Program-made: the position numbers and the translations under genes | The notes under the pieces: model-generated | The model's input: only the letters and a program-made list of their open reading frames with translations | What the model was told of the DNA's origin: nothing | Database searches by the model: none | Part shown: one piece after another, positions 35,801 through 45,620 of the stretch | How positions within the stretch are numbered: the first letter of the stretch is position 1 | How the letters are laid out: the number at the start of each line of letters is the position of its first letter | From: Mesocentrotus franciscanus | Lineage: Eukaryota > Echinodermata > Echinoidea > Camarodonta > Strongylocentrotidae | Assembly (NCBI GenBank): GCA_037976565.1 | Contig: CP137668.1 | Span: forward strand, 28,907,373 to 28,971,372 | Direction: 5' to 3' | Length of the DNA stretch: 64,000 bases

Positions 35801-38800
35801 TAGAGTTACATATGCATGCATGATGTCGTCGGTGGGGTATACTTTATTCTGCAATATAAATATGTCCCACAAATTTGTCTACAACTACATAACAGAGACA
35901 TTACTGATTCAGCCAATTTGAAGCGCCCATACCTATAGTGATCACAACTTTCAATTTGCTTTGGTCTGATTTCATTTTAAACTTCAACAATCTACTTTTC
36001 TGATTTTTCTGCGTTCCTCTTCTAGAGTAGTTTGTTATCAAGGTTGGATTACCCTTTAACCAATCAAACAATATACCTAACCCTAAAAACCTAACCTAAA
36101 GACTAACTTTATATCTTTGAAGAACTAAAGCCCAGAGCAATTATTGCAAGAGAAAATGACAGCGCAAAAACATGAAGGGCAAACACTTCCTACGAGCATT
36201 GAAACATAATTTTGTCGAAAATCATGGACCAGTATTCAATATCTGGCACATGCATCCTTTGACACAAGTGGGGGAAAAATGGGACCATACATGTATATTC
36301 AACAAATATTCATTTCCACTTTATTTTTGCTACCAGAAATTAACATAATTCATTGACAAACTGGTACATTAAACAATATTGCAAACCATTTCGTATGGGT
36401 AACCAAAGTCATAGACAGGGAAATGAATACAAAATTCACAACCGATGTGATTCCTCTTTTGTGAGTAAAAGTGCTCATCAATTTTCAAGGGTAGTTAATA
36501 TAGTTACTCTGATAAAAGTAAATAAATTGGGTTTCTTATGACCTTTTATCCAGAAAATCTCCCCGAGTCATGCCTAGTATTAAATTGGAACACGAGACTG
36601 CTACTTTTCATTCTACAATCACTGGAATGGTCGATTTTGTTTTGATAGTCGACTTTGCTTAGATAGATCATATTAGCTGAACCTAGACCGTTCGCTGAAC
36701 ATCGCGAAACTGCAATCTATTTCAATCACGATTGCTGCGATTTTTATATAGTTTTCGTGAATAGAGGTATGAAATCAAAGCTTATTTTGTGATTATTCTG
36801 GCCATGTTTACTGAATTCGATAATCATTTTTCAAAGTAAAGATTTTCACAAGAAAATCAGAGAAAATCATTGTGACTGACCGTTCAGTTACAAGCTGCCT
36901 TGATTCCACACACGTACAGTACAGTGCAGTGCAGTGCGACTGCAGCTGCTGTCGGAACTGTGAGCTGTGTGAGCTAAAGTTGAAGAGACTCGACAACACT
37001 TTGAAATTGCTATCTGTTTGCATCATTATTATTTCTACAGTTTTCGTGAATAGAGGTATGAAACCTGAGCTTAGATTGTGATTATTCTGGCCATGTATAG
37101 TTGTGTACTGAATTTCAATAATCATTTTTCAAAGTAAAGTTTTTACAAGAAAATCAGACAGTCATTTAAAAACATAGATCTAGACATTACTCATTTTACT
37201 TTTACTATGATACAGTGCTTGCGTCAAATCAATGCATTACAACTTAGTTATTTAACTAGATAAATGCCTTCTTTTTGAATGGGTAGTTATGAAGCAGGAA
37301 GCCCGAAACCTTAATCAAAGATATAGATCTAGAAATCTATTGTCTATAGACAGTATATCTAAGCCTACTAAATAAACTCATCAAACTGTTTGTGTATCCT
37401 CTCATGAAATAATGAAAAAGTAGCCCCAGAAAAATGAGCCCCCGAAATGGAAAAAAAAAGCCCCTGAAAGTTGAAAAAGTAGCCCCCCAAAATTTGCCAA
37501 AAATTGGATATGGTGCCCCCGAAATAATTTTTTTTTCTTTCCTGGTTAGGTTTAAAGAGAAAGACCAGTTCTGGTCATGTGATTGCATTGTGAAAGAAAC
37601 GTTGTGGAGTCGATCAGAAAAGGTTGATCATCTAGCATATAAGTATTGGTATGTACTGCAAGGTTCTGGAATCATCAAAATGATTAGAAATTTGGCCCAG
37701 TCTTGGTAAAGTTACAAGCACTGTACACAGAAAGATGTATATGGGACTACGCGACCACGTGCGCGATATCTATTTGGTCCCAATAGATATAATAATTTAC
37801 CAACTATATCAATTAGTAGGTGGTTTCATGACTTTCCCGGCAATATTTGTATCATCACGTATTACACAAAACATATTCTTTCACATGATTGGTAATGAGA
37901 GCTTCCATTTCATTTTTTTTAAAGGGGGGCGTTTCCAAAACTAGTCTTTACCTTTAAAGGGAACTACTCTAAAAGAAAGCAGAAAAATGAGAGAATCAGA
38001 CTGGTGAAAGTTGGAATTAATTCGGATAAAAAATAAGACAGTTATGAATTTCGAAAGTTGTAATCACTACCGGTATACGTATGGACACTTTAAATTGGCT
38101 GAATCGGTGATGTCACAGTGACAAAGTGCTTGACTACTTTTTCATTTGTTTCAACGCACAAATTTTCAAAATGTCAATTTTTCAAAATGTATGATTCAGG
38201 AGGGTCTTTTCTGTTTAGCAGACCTATAATAATATGCAATCCATAAAACATCTTCAGTAGTGCCCCCTGAGGAGAAAAAGAGAAATTAATGATATTTTTT
38301 ACATGACAAACAGGAGAGTTGTCCCATGACTATATCACAATCCTCTGACCAAACTGCCAATTTCAGATTAGCATGGATTTAGTGATCTCATATTTCAAAC
38401 AGTTGTAACTCCCTTACTATTTGCCAAATTCATTTCAAACTTTTGGCATTCTGTTTCTCTTACTTTTCTGCTTCCATATGAAGTTATTACAAGAGTTGGA
38501 TTGCATTAAGGTTAGGTTTATGGATAGTTTTAGAGCAGGCAGGTCTTATTGGAGCATTGTATTTTTGACTCAGGCCTACATTAAAAAGGAGATAAACTGC
38601 AAAGATTTAGTTTGTGCACGGAAATTTTTCACTTATGTTCTTGATTGTAGTGAATTTGAGCTTTTGAGAAAGAACTCGAGTGTCGATCACTGCCCCTAAT
38701 GCATGGTCCTTCCCCCACGCACACTTTTCTCACAACTACCTGTCTGCAGCCAGTTACTTTTTGCCTCTTTTTCTGGCTTTTGCCCTTCTTGGCATGCGAG

Positions 38801-39911
38801 GAGGAGGAGGGGTGGTTATCATCACCCCTTGATTATGTATGCCATTTGGATAATTCTCACCCTCAGTTTGGAGAGGTTCCTGTCACTTGGTGCACTGGCC
38901 ATCATCTGGCTTGGCTTCACAACATCTGAAAGTGAATAACACAAAAAAAAAAAACCCACAACTTCACAAGGTTGAGTTCTGAGAAGAGGTGAAAAGTAAT
39001 TTGTGAGTGTTATCATTGTATTATGCTAGTGTGGAAGAACATCAGAGAAAAAATGGGCGCTAATTCAGAATCATATCCATACTTTGACCCGTAACTCTGG
39101 CTTTGAGATACCTAGACAGAAATAACCGTCTGCTTTGGGTCATTCTTTAATAAAACTGACATATTTGTTGACATTCACCATACACAGACGGTAATTAGTG
39201 TTACTGTCAATGGATGACGTCATCTTCCTTCATGCGCAGTAACAGTTTAAAATACGGCTGCAAGAATTTCAACACGGAGTTCAATTTCGGCGATGAAAAT
39301 CCAGAAAAAAGACCCTTAAACGCATCATACAGTCAATCTGGTAAGTGGAACCGATGTAGTTTAGCCTAGACCTAATTTACAATAATAAATGCATCGGATA
39401 TGCATCGGGTAAAATGTAGTATTTTGGGCATAAGTTTACTGCTCAGACGCGAGCATTAGTTTGCACTGCAGCCGCTATGGTCGGCTTCTGTCTCTAAAGA
39501 GAGGAGCCGACCCTACCCAAATCAGAGGCTAACGAACGAAAGAGACAGAAATCTTCGGTCTAGTACAGTGCTTGTTACTTTTAGTTTTAGTACAAGACTG
39601 GGCCAAATTTCTTATCATTTTGATGATTTCAGACCCCTGCACTACACACCAATACTTAGTCTATATGCTACATGATCAACTTTTTCTGATCGATTCCACA
39701 CCGCTTCTTTCACAATGCAATCGCATGACCACAAGTCAGAACTGAAGTCGTGAAGACTCAGACTCAGTGCAGAGACCCATTTTCATTTGACTTTTCAGAA
39801 ATCTGATGAATTAGAAATAGAATACTCACTGGCACGAATCCATCCATCAATCATTCCCTGCGCCATCGATCCAGCTCCAATGAAACCTATCTTGAGATTT
39901 GCTAAAGCCAT
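32686..39911 (-). CDS. PYCR3: Pyrroline-5-carboxylate reductase (PYCR3-like), complete, six exons
   Basis: The minus-strand join 39911-39830, 38925-38861, 35652-35479, 34673-34461, 33573-33481, 32868-32686 gives 810 bp and 269 aa with all phases consistent. It should catalyse NAD(P)H-dependent reduction of pyrroline-5-carboxylate to proline. The N-terminus has the Rossmann motif IGFIGAGSMAQGMIDG. ASAPSDRNL is close to the PYCR3 paralogue rather than PYCR1/2, and IACKPYQ matches the A-x-KP position. The C-terminal P5CR signature is VCSPGGSTIRGVHALEKSG. The length also fits PYCR3 (about 274 aa in mammals). One oddity: the usual TGLSGSGxAF segment reads SSTAGTGVAW here. The ATG at 39909-39911 is chosen because it puts the Rossmann fold at the usual distance from the start. 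Introns hold SINEs, TTAA MITEs and TTAGGG arrays. The gene is convergent with the Bfr1-like gene. Confidence 0.92.
33481..33573 (-). CDS. PYCR3: PYCR3 exon 5
   Basis: Acceptor cttcccctag, donor gtgagtaa. It encodes AAMVMEGLADGAVNMGLPRS, part of the helical dimerisation domain. Confidence 0.9.
33815..33950. repeat. Degenerate TTAGGG-like array
   Basis: Repeats of ggttagg, gtttaggg, gtgttaggg on the + strand in a PYCR3 intron, much decayed. Confidence 0.55.
34130..34395 (-). repeat. SINE (tRNA-like head), minus strand
   Basis: The minus strand begins ggtgtcctggtggagtagtt, tRNA-like head, then a body with tttgccactctccacccagg. The body is shared with the + strand SINE at 55830-55990 (ctctccacccagacgttaac). 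Confidence 0.55.
34461..34673 (-). CDS. PYCR3: PYCR3 exon 4
   Basis: Acceptor aatccacctcag, donor gtaaggaa. It encodes the interdomain region with RFVRTMPNVAIAV and ends SSTAGTGVAW, a divergent form of the TGLSGSGxAF segment. Confidence 0.88.
35479..35652 (-). CDS. PYCR3: PYCR3 exon 3
   Basis: Acceptor tctcctccag, donor gtgagtgc. It encodes AKGLSTTHDNAEVV, IVIACKPYQ and LVLSVVAGLSCPIHEA, the end of the Rossmann domain. Confidence 0.9.
35727..35800 (+). repeat. Interstitial telomeric (TTAGGG)n array
   Basis: Contains gttaggttagggttaggg, gttagggttaggattagggt and similar units over about 70 bp in PYCR3 intron 2. TTAGGG is the telomere unit of most deuterostomes. Confidence 0.85.
35870..36057. 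mobile_element. TTAA MITE family 1, 5'-truncated copy
   Basis: Contains gattcagccaatttgaa and cgcccatacctatagtgatc, and ends with a ggttggattacccTTTAA terminus matching the right end of 13570-14140. Confidence 0.7.
36700..37165. repeat. Direct duplication of about 160 bp
   Basis: Both copies (36700-36866 and 37005-37160) contain agttttcgtgaatagaggta and gtgattattctggccatg and end in caaagtaaag..acaagaaaatcaga. They are separated by 140 bp containing a tacagtacagtgcagtgcag run. Confidence 0.8.
37395..37535. repeat. agccccc-type short repeats, related to the 11929 mini hAT
   Basis: Units gagcccccgaaatgg, agcccctgaaagttg and gtagccccccaaaattt resemble the interior of 11929-12107. Ends and target duplication are not resolved. 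Confidence 0.5.
37556..37750 (+). mobile_element. Dispersed repeat R, copy 1 (TTAA at left end)
   Basis: TTAA at 37552-37555 precedes agagaaagaccagttctggt. The block gaaaaggttgatcat..agcatataagta.tgg is repeated at 56404-56610 (+) and 39585-39760 (-). Confidence 0.65.
37958..38505. mobile_element. TTAA MITE family 1, full copy
   Basis: TTAA at 37954-37957 and 38506-38509. Ends AGGGAACTACTCTAAAAG and, inverted, TGCAATCCAACTCTTG. Body shared with 13570-14140 (ttggctgaatcggtgatgtc region; gcagaaaaatgagagaatca). It lies in PYCR3 intron 2. Confidence 0.8.
38861..38925 (-). CDS. PYCR3: PYCR3 exon 2
   Basis: Acceptor ttcactttcag, donor gtgagaatt. It encodes VVKPSQMMASAPSDRNLSKLR. The ASAP-S/T-DRNL block is characteristic of PYCR3. 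Confidence 0.88.
39585..39760 (-). mobile_element. Dispersed repeat R, copy 2 (inverted)
   Basis: Minus strand reads tcacaatgcaatcgcatgac in reverse order relative to 37556 and contains the inverted gatcgattccaca and actgggccaaatttctta blocks. Located in PYCR3 intron 1, 70 bp from exon 1. Confidence 0.6.
39830..39911 (-). CDS. PYCR3: PYCR3 exon 1
   Basis: ATG is at 39911-39909 (minus). It encodes MALANLKIGFIGAGSMAQGM and on to WIRA, the Rossmann dinucleotide-binding start. The donor is gtgagtatt. Confidence 0.9.
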
Positions 39912-40137
39912 GGCAGAAAAGTTCGTCAGAATTCCAACACTTTTAGTAAGTTTCAGCTAGTATGAATATACTAATTACTATGATGTCTGTCAGCTATCCG
40001 ACGTCGTGTTCTGTGTATATCATAAGTTACACGTGCCGCCGCTAGCTAGCCCAAGTGGTAAATGTTGCGATCGAGGCTCAAGATCATGCATTCAGCGCAT
40101 CCAGGCTAGGCCAGCGCGCCCCCGACGACCCGTGATG

Positions 40138-40183
40138 CAGCTGGTACACAGAACTGTAAAATACGTACAGTTCTGTGAGCTGG
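40138..40183. repeat. Small hairpin upstream of PYCR3
   Basis: CACAGAACTGTA and TACAGTTCTGTG are perfect 12-bp arms around a 7-base loop, extended by an outer CAGCT/AGCTG pair. It lies about 230 bp upstream of the PYCR3 start codon. No evidence of transcription. Confidence 0.6.
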
Positions 40184-40571
40184 TAGGGCCATAATAAGGG
40201 GGTGTGTCGAGATAAATGCAAACTCTTTTCTTGAGTCGTCTAGCGTCCCCTCTCGCTTAAGTTCTTAAAATGAAATATTTTCTTGGAAGATAAAAAGTTG
40301 GTATTAGGTTACCCTCTTCTTATAAGTTAGAACTGTTTCTCTACTGCAATCTATAATCGAAGTATTTATTATGTATTAGATATACACCTTAATATGTCTA
40401 TGTTTATCTTTTATTTATTTTTTATTGTACTCTCATATCCCGAAAGAGGGCAGAAAGAGTCAATAAAATTAAGTCAACTCATGTAGGTCTGTTCATTTTG
40501 AAAGAACTTAGATTTTGGCAAACGGAAATAATTTGAAGGAATGCAAGCGCAAGCGAGTGTGAGAAACTTAA

Positions 40572-42828
40572 AGGTCGGGGGAAATCCAAATATAAGTTGA
40601 TTCCTGTTGATGTGCAGGGCTGCATACAGTTCATATGTTGTTATTCAAACATCTAAATATATTTTATAGACTTTTAAATATCTTTTAAAATAATTTTTCT
40701 CAGACCTGCTAAGCTCGGGCCACCCTAAACATGGAGCTAGAAGACTGCTCCAGATCTCATTCATCTTGTTACATCATCTGTCAATCATTAGTGAGCAAGA
40801 AACATTGGTATGTAATTCCCCCCAGCTCAGCACATGCTCACAAAAGAATTGCAATTTTTCATACAATACCTCCACATTACCTTTCTTTTCCTGGTGATGC
40901 TATAGCACGTCTGACATAGCAACTCCTATGTTCGTAATGTGTGGTCTATTGTAATCAGGTCACGGGTCAGCTCTGGTGAAGCTACATACCACGTCTGTCT
41001 CTTGTTAGCTCACTAATGATTGACAGATGATGTCACAAGATGAATGAGATCTGGAGCATTTTTTTAGGGTGGAGCTTAGCAGATCCGAGAAAATTATTTT
41101 ATAAAATATATACAAATCTATGAAATATATTTAGATGTTTAAATAACAAAATACGAGTTGCCTGCAGCCAGAGGCGGCCCTCCGGGGCAGGGGGCACAGT
41201 GCCCTCCCACTTTTTCAAGCACCCAAAAAGTGCCCCTTTTTACATAGAACAAGTGCCCCTTTAACTTTGTAAGAAGTGCCCCTTTTTACATAGGAATAGT
41301 GCCCCTTTTACTTTCACAAGTGCCCTTATTAATTTGTAAAAGTGCCCCTTCTCCTTTTCAACTCTGATAAGTGCCCCTTTATTTGGACACGTGCCCCTTT
41401 TACTTCGACAATTTCCCATTTTCCTTGCAATAAGTGTCCATTTTTCATTCTCATAAGTGCCCTTTTTAATCTCTAGTAAGTGCCCCTTTTCAGGTACGAG
41501 AAGTGCCTCTTTTCACTTATGATAAGTGCCCCTTCACCTTTGATAATTGCCCTATTCAAATCTGAGAGGTGCCTCTTTTACTTTGACAAGTGCCCCTTTT
41601 CCTTTGTAAGAAGTACCCCATTTACCTTTTAATAACTACCCCATTTTAACTCGGATAACGCACCTAAGTTATATTTTCACATGTGCCCCTTTTCTCAATG
41701 ATAAGTACCCTATTAAAAGAGCCCTTCCCTTCTCATGAGTGCCCCTTCTCTTGTAAATGACCCTTTTCAAGTACGAGAAAATTCTCCTTTGCACTTCAGA
41801 TAAGTGCCCCCTCACCTCCGATAAATGCCCCCTTTAAAATTTGATCGGCGCCCATTTTCTTTCAACTAATGCATATTTACCTTTATTATAAGTGCCCCTT
41901 TATCATTTACATAAGTGCCCCTGTTCATATCTGGTTATTTATCCTTTTCAGGTGCGATAAGTCACATAAGTGCCTCTTTTCACCTCTGATAATTTCCCTT
42001 TTAACAATGATACGTGCCCCTTTTCCTTTCTAATAAGGGACCTATCCCCTTTCATAAATGCCCCTTTTCACCTCTTATAAATGCCCCTATCAAAATCAGA
42101 TGGGGCCCATTTCCGTCGACAAATGCCCATTTCCTATTCTCTTGACTGACTTTTTTCATCCCTGGTGAGTGCCTGTTTTTGAGGGTGTAAGAAGTGCCCC
42201 ATTTTCATCTCTGATAATTACTCTTGTACTTTGACACATGCTCCTTTTCTGTTCTGATTAGTGTTCTCTTTTCCTCTCATCATTAAACGCGCCCCTAATT
42301 GCAAGCTACTAAGAGGAATTTCCCCCAAAGCTCGCTCGCTACGCTCGCATGCATCTATAGATGATATACTTATATCACTTAACAAGGGTCTTTTCAGTCT
42401 TCCGTTATGAGAATGTGCTTATAACCCCATCAGGATTGGGTTTTCCTCTTTATAAGATATAATTTTTCGCACTGCGACCTCACAAATCTTAAATTTTTTC
42501 CTCGCTCGCTTCGCTCGCTCCCAAATAAATTTTAAGACCATCACACCAAACTGCAAAGTATGATGCTTAAGCAATATCTTCTTTGGTGTATAAAGTGGAA
42601 CAAATATTGAAATAATTCCTGATAATGTAATCACAATGTAGGGGTATATACCAATGCCTAAACAATTGTATAATTTCGCTTTGAGATTTCCCTTTGTAGG
42701 TGCACTTTTTTCCAGAAAGTGCCCTTTTTTCTTGGTGCCCCCCCCCACTTTGGAAGCCGCTCGGCCGCCCCTGCCTGCAGCCCTGCACATCAACGGGAAT
42801 CAATTTATATTTAGATGTCACCCGACCT
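40572..42828. mobile_element. TTAA-flanked foldback transposon, about 644 bp without its insertion
   Basis: TTAA at 40568-40571 and 42829-42832. The terminal inverted repeats start AGGTCGGGGGAAATCCAAAT and AGGTCGGGTGACATCTAAAT and continue through gttgatgtgcagggctgca. The inverted arms extend about 190 bp further (agcatttaggg-type to tgtcaatcattagtgagc), so the element is nearly all stem. Its right arm is split by the hAT element 41169-42773. Confidence 0.88.
41169..42773 (-). mobile_element. hAT-like element filled with GTGCCCC tandem repeats, 1605 bp, perfect 8-bp target duplication
   Basis: CCTGCAGC lies directly on both sides (41161-41168, 42774-42781). Termini CAGAGGCGGC and, inverted, CAGGGGCGGC. 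The interior from about 41210 to 42290 is a decayed tandem array of 21-27 bp units of the form gtgccccttttcacctctga or gtgcccctttttacataggaa, roughly 45 copies. The last 450 bp (42300-42770) is non-repetitive and contains ctcgctcgcttcgctcgctc. No transposase. The same element, in opposite orientation, is at 49249-54647. Confidence 0.9.
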
Positions 42829-42959
42829 TTAACTTGCAGGAGGCCAATAGAATAACCTGGTTTGGTTGGATATTTTGTCATTATATAAATTATAGCCGAA
42901 CAATATTATCTTGAAAGAACAACCAGTGAAAGATGAAAATTAATTGGTTGTAAGAATGT

Positions 42960-43616
42960 AATCTATAAATCTGTCTTTAAATCTGTCCATAATATGTTAT
43001 CTTCTAGTATGAATAAAATGTTTCAACCCCCTTCTCATATTTATTTCCTCCGCAATTCCGATAACTTTGTTCTCCCTAAGCCTAGAATCGAATATTGTCG
43101 ACGAACTACTCAATAACGAAGCTCAATTCAATATAATGCTCTTCCTCATACCACAAAATTACTTCAAACTGTTAACACATTCAAAATGTATTTAAACAAT
43201 ATTATTCCAGACTTCTTGTAGCTGTTTAAAAAAAAAATTGTTTTGTTTTGTTTTTGTTTTCGTTTGTTTGTTTTTTTGCTTGTTGTATTTACTTGTTTAG
43301 CTTTTTCTCTTGTATATATCGTAAATATTTCTCCTTTTTTTCTTGTTTTACTCCAATTTGCTCTTATCATTATTGTAAGTTCTTATTCTTGTTGTAAGTT
43401 TTCCTTGCTCCTGTATTATCTATTTACATGTCTTTTATGCCTATAGGGACCCCTCTGTAAAACAGCATTGTTATGCTAACATCGCTGAGTAGGGCCATTC
43501 CTCCGTATGTCTTTTATCAGTGTGTCTTTCTGATTGTAAATGTATATTTGTTGATGTTTTTTTTAATTATTTTTATTTTTTAAATGACGGAAAATAAATA
43601 CAATACAATACAATAC
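42960..43616 (+). mobile_element. 5'-truncated CR1/L2-like LINE with ACAAT tail
   Basis: The + frame reads FQPPSHIYFLRNSDNFVLPK, then SSIQYNALPHTTKLLQ and FKMYLNNIIPDFL, the typical C-terminal end of CR1/L2-group reverse transcriptases, with one in-frame stop. A 3' UTR follows, ending at a polyA-like signal and (ACAAT)n tail (43594-43616). Confidence 0.7.
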
Positions 43617-43865
43617 AATGAGACATGCATAGATTCATTATCATTCATAAATATTCGATTTTCTCGTTGTGATTAAAATTATACGAAAAGGAATTGTTTA
43701 AGACAATTGCCAACAAGGTATTATACAAGTAAACAAACTTTAATATGAAAAACAAATTTGAACTATTGACATCAGTTAGATTCTGTCATGCAGGAGTCAC
43801 GTTTAGACAGTGATGCAATATTTTTTTTAAAGATGATTTTTATGAAAAACAATGTATACCCTTTC

Positions 43866-43944
43866 TCTCGATCGCTCTGTCTATGTCTCTCTGTCTCTAC
43901 CTCTCTCTCTCTCTCTCAATCTCCCCACTCTCATTCCCCTTCTA

Positions 43945-43980
<36 letters not shown>

Positions 43981-43982
43981 AC
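43866..43982. repeat. CT microsatellite
   Basis: Nearly continuous CTCTCT with tctctgtc interruptions. Confidence 0.9.
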
Positions 43983-43999
43983 GCATACACATTTTGTTT

Positions 44000-45500
44000 T
44001 GAATATTATTTATTGTGTTTCCATTCAACAAATTCATAGAAAACAAAATTACATTTTATAGATTACACAAAAACAGGCTCATACGTCTCGAATAATATGA
44101 CTAATAATGACAGAATGGATAACGTAAAATACCTCAATTCCCTCTCCCCATGAAACCCCTTCCCCCGATCCCCCTAAAAATTAAAAAACCCTCCCCGGCT
44201 CCCTAACCCCCCCCCCCGAAAAAAAAGCTTTCTATATTTTTGTTTATTTATAGTTTATTTATATCTCATTAAACAATTCCATACAGAAAAAGAAAAAAAC
44301 TCAAATCCATTCCATAACGATGGATGGAAACATAGGGACACTGATAATATACAAATAATCAAGGAATGGAACAATATAACATACAATTAAAGAAAACATT
44401 TTTTTTTTCAATAGTTTTTTTTATTAGAGATTTCATTCAAAATAAATCATTACATAATGATCAATGCAAATAATTCCATACAAATACAGATCTTCATTTC
44501 GTTTTCATAACATATAATAAAACAGTGAGCAAAGAAGGGGAATAATGGCATGAAATCACTAAAGTTTTCTAATAATAATAATAATCACATACTGAACTTA
44601 GTTATCACAACAACAAATAACATAATACATATTTGTATACAATGCACCCTAAGCCCACCACCCCTCCACCCCTTCTACTACTTACCCCTCCCCCCCCCCA
44701 CCCCCGTTAACATTCACATTCACACTCACAAGCTCTCACCTCACAAAACATACACAGATTCACACGCTCACAACACTGGAACTCCAGCATATCATCCTCG
44801 CTCACAAGACCACACCAAAGACACTCCAAACACAACACTTATCCACTCAACACATAGAACAGTAGAACACTGTACAAATACGCCATTCGCACAACAGCAT
44901 CCACCCATACGTCTAACCCACATACCTAGCATCCTAACTCCTAAGAATCCAACACACTTAAACCTTCCTTGATTAGATGTACATAAAAGAAAACTCTAAT
45001 GCACATTGATCAGATGCACATAAAAAGAAAAGCACACATACCACACACAAGCACGCACACACGCAAACGCACACACACACGCACACTTTTGTTCCGTAAT
45101 TTTTTTTTATTTTTTAAATTCAATATCAAACCAATACAAATAATTATTCAAAATACAATTATTTTTCATCATAACATGTACAATATTATTCATAAATTAC
45201 GATCAACGACAAATTGAATGAAATCCATGTAATATAGAACAAATTATAACCCCCTCCCTTACTACCCAACCCCAAACAAAACCCGCTTTCATCTGCATCT
45301 TTCTCATCCACACTCGTACACATGACCACTCACATACGTGTACACACCACAATAACATACACTCACACGCAAGAACATCCCCACACACCCACAGCCCCCT
45401 CCCTCCCACACACAAACACCAAACACACAGCAAGCTTACCTGCTCACATTCAGTCATATACATACACACACCCAAACACACCCAGTCTATCGACTAATAA
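44000..45500. repeat. C/A-rich low-complexity region with repeated poly-T starts
   Basis: Three or four blocks each open with a T-run and ttcatt.aaataaatcatt-type text (about 44010, 44235, 44400, 45097) followed by C-rich and ACACAC-rich stretches. This looks like repeated insertion of the reverse-complemented 3' end of a retroelement next to simple-sequence DNA. The 140-codon frame at 44550-44972 is biased composition, not a gene. Confidence 0.5.
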
Positions 45501-45518
45501 TTAAGTCCATCTTGTTTT

Positions 45519-45620
45519 TCAATTTTTGTTGGCGTATGGCTTTAGTCGATTTGCTTGGGAATCGATATACGAATCTCCTGTTGAGTCAACGAATATCTGT
45601 TTCGCAAAATCTTCCACGGC
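45519..45620 (-). CDS. SDR exon 5 with stop
   Basis: Acceptor ctttacatag, phase 0. It encodes AVEDFAKQIFVDSTGDSYID and NRLKPYANKN before TGA. The FVDSTGDS segment resembles the conserved DPTG-D tail motif of the branch. Confidence 0.75.
   Translation of the reverse strand, partial: AVEDFAKQIFVDSTGDSYIDSQANRLKPYANKN

Noticed and set aside
39236..39352. Exon-like stretch with donor gtaagtgg inside PYCR3 intron 1 (+ strand)
   Set aside because: No acceptor in phase, no protein similarity, and the gene runs on the other strand.
39479..39512. Hairpin ggtcggct..agccgacc resembling a terminator
   Set aside because: A rho-independent terminator is not expected in a eukaryotic intron; the stem is short and has no T-run. 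Probably chance.
44550..45504. Pro/His/Thr-rich open frames
   Set aside because: They are caused by CA- and C-rich low-complexity DNA.
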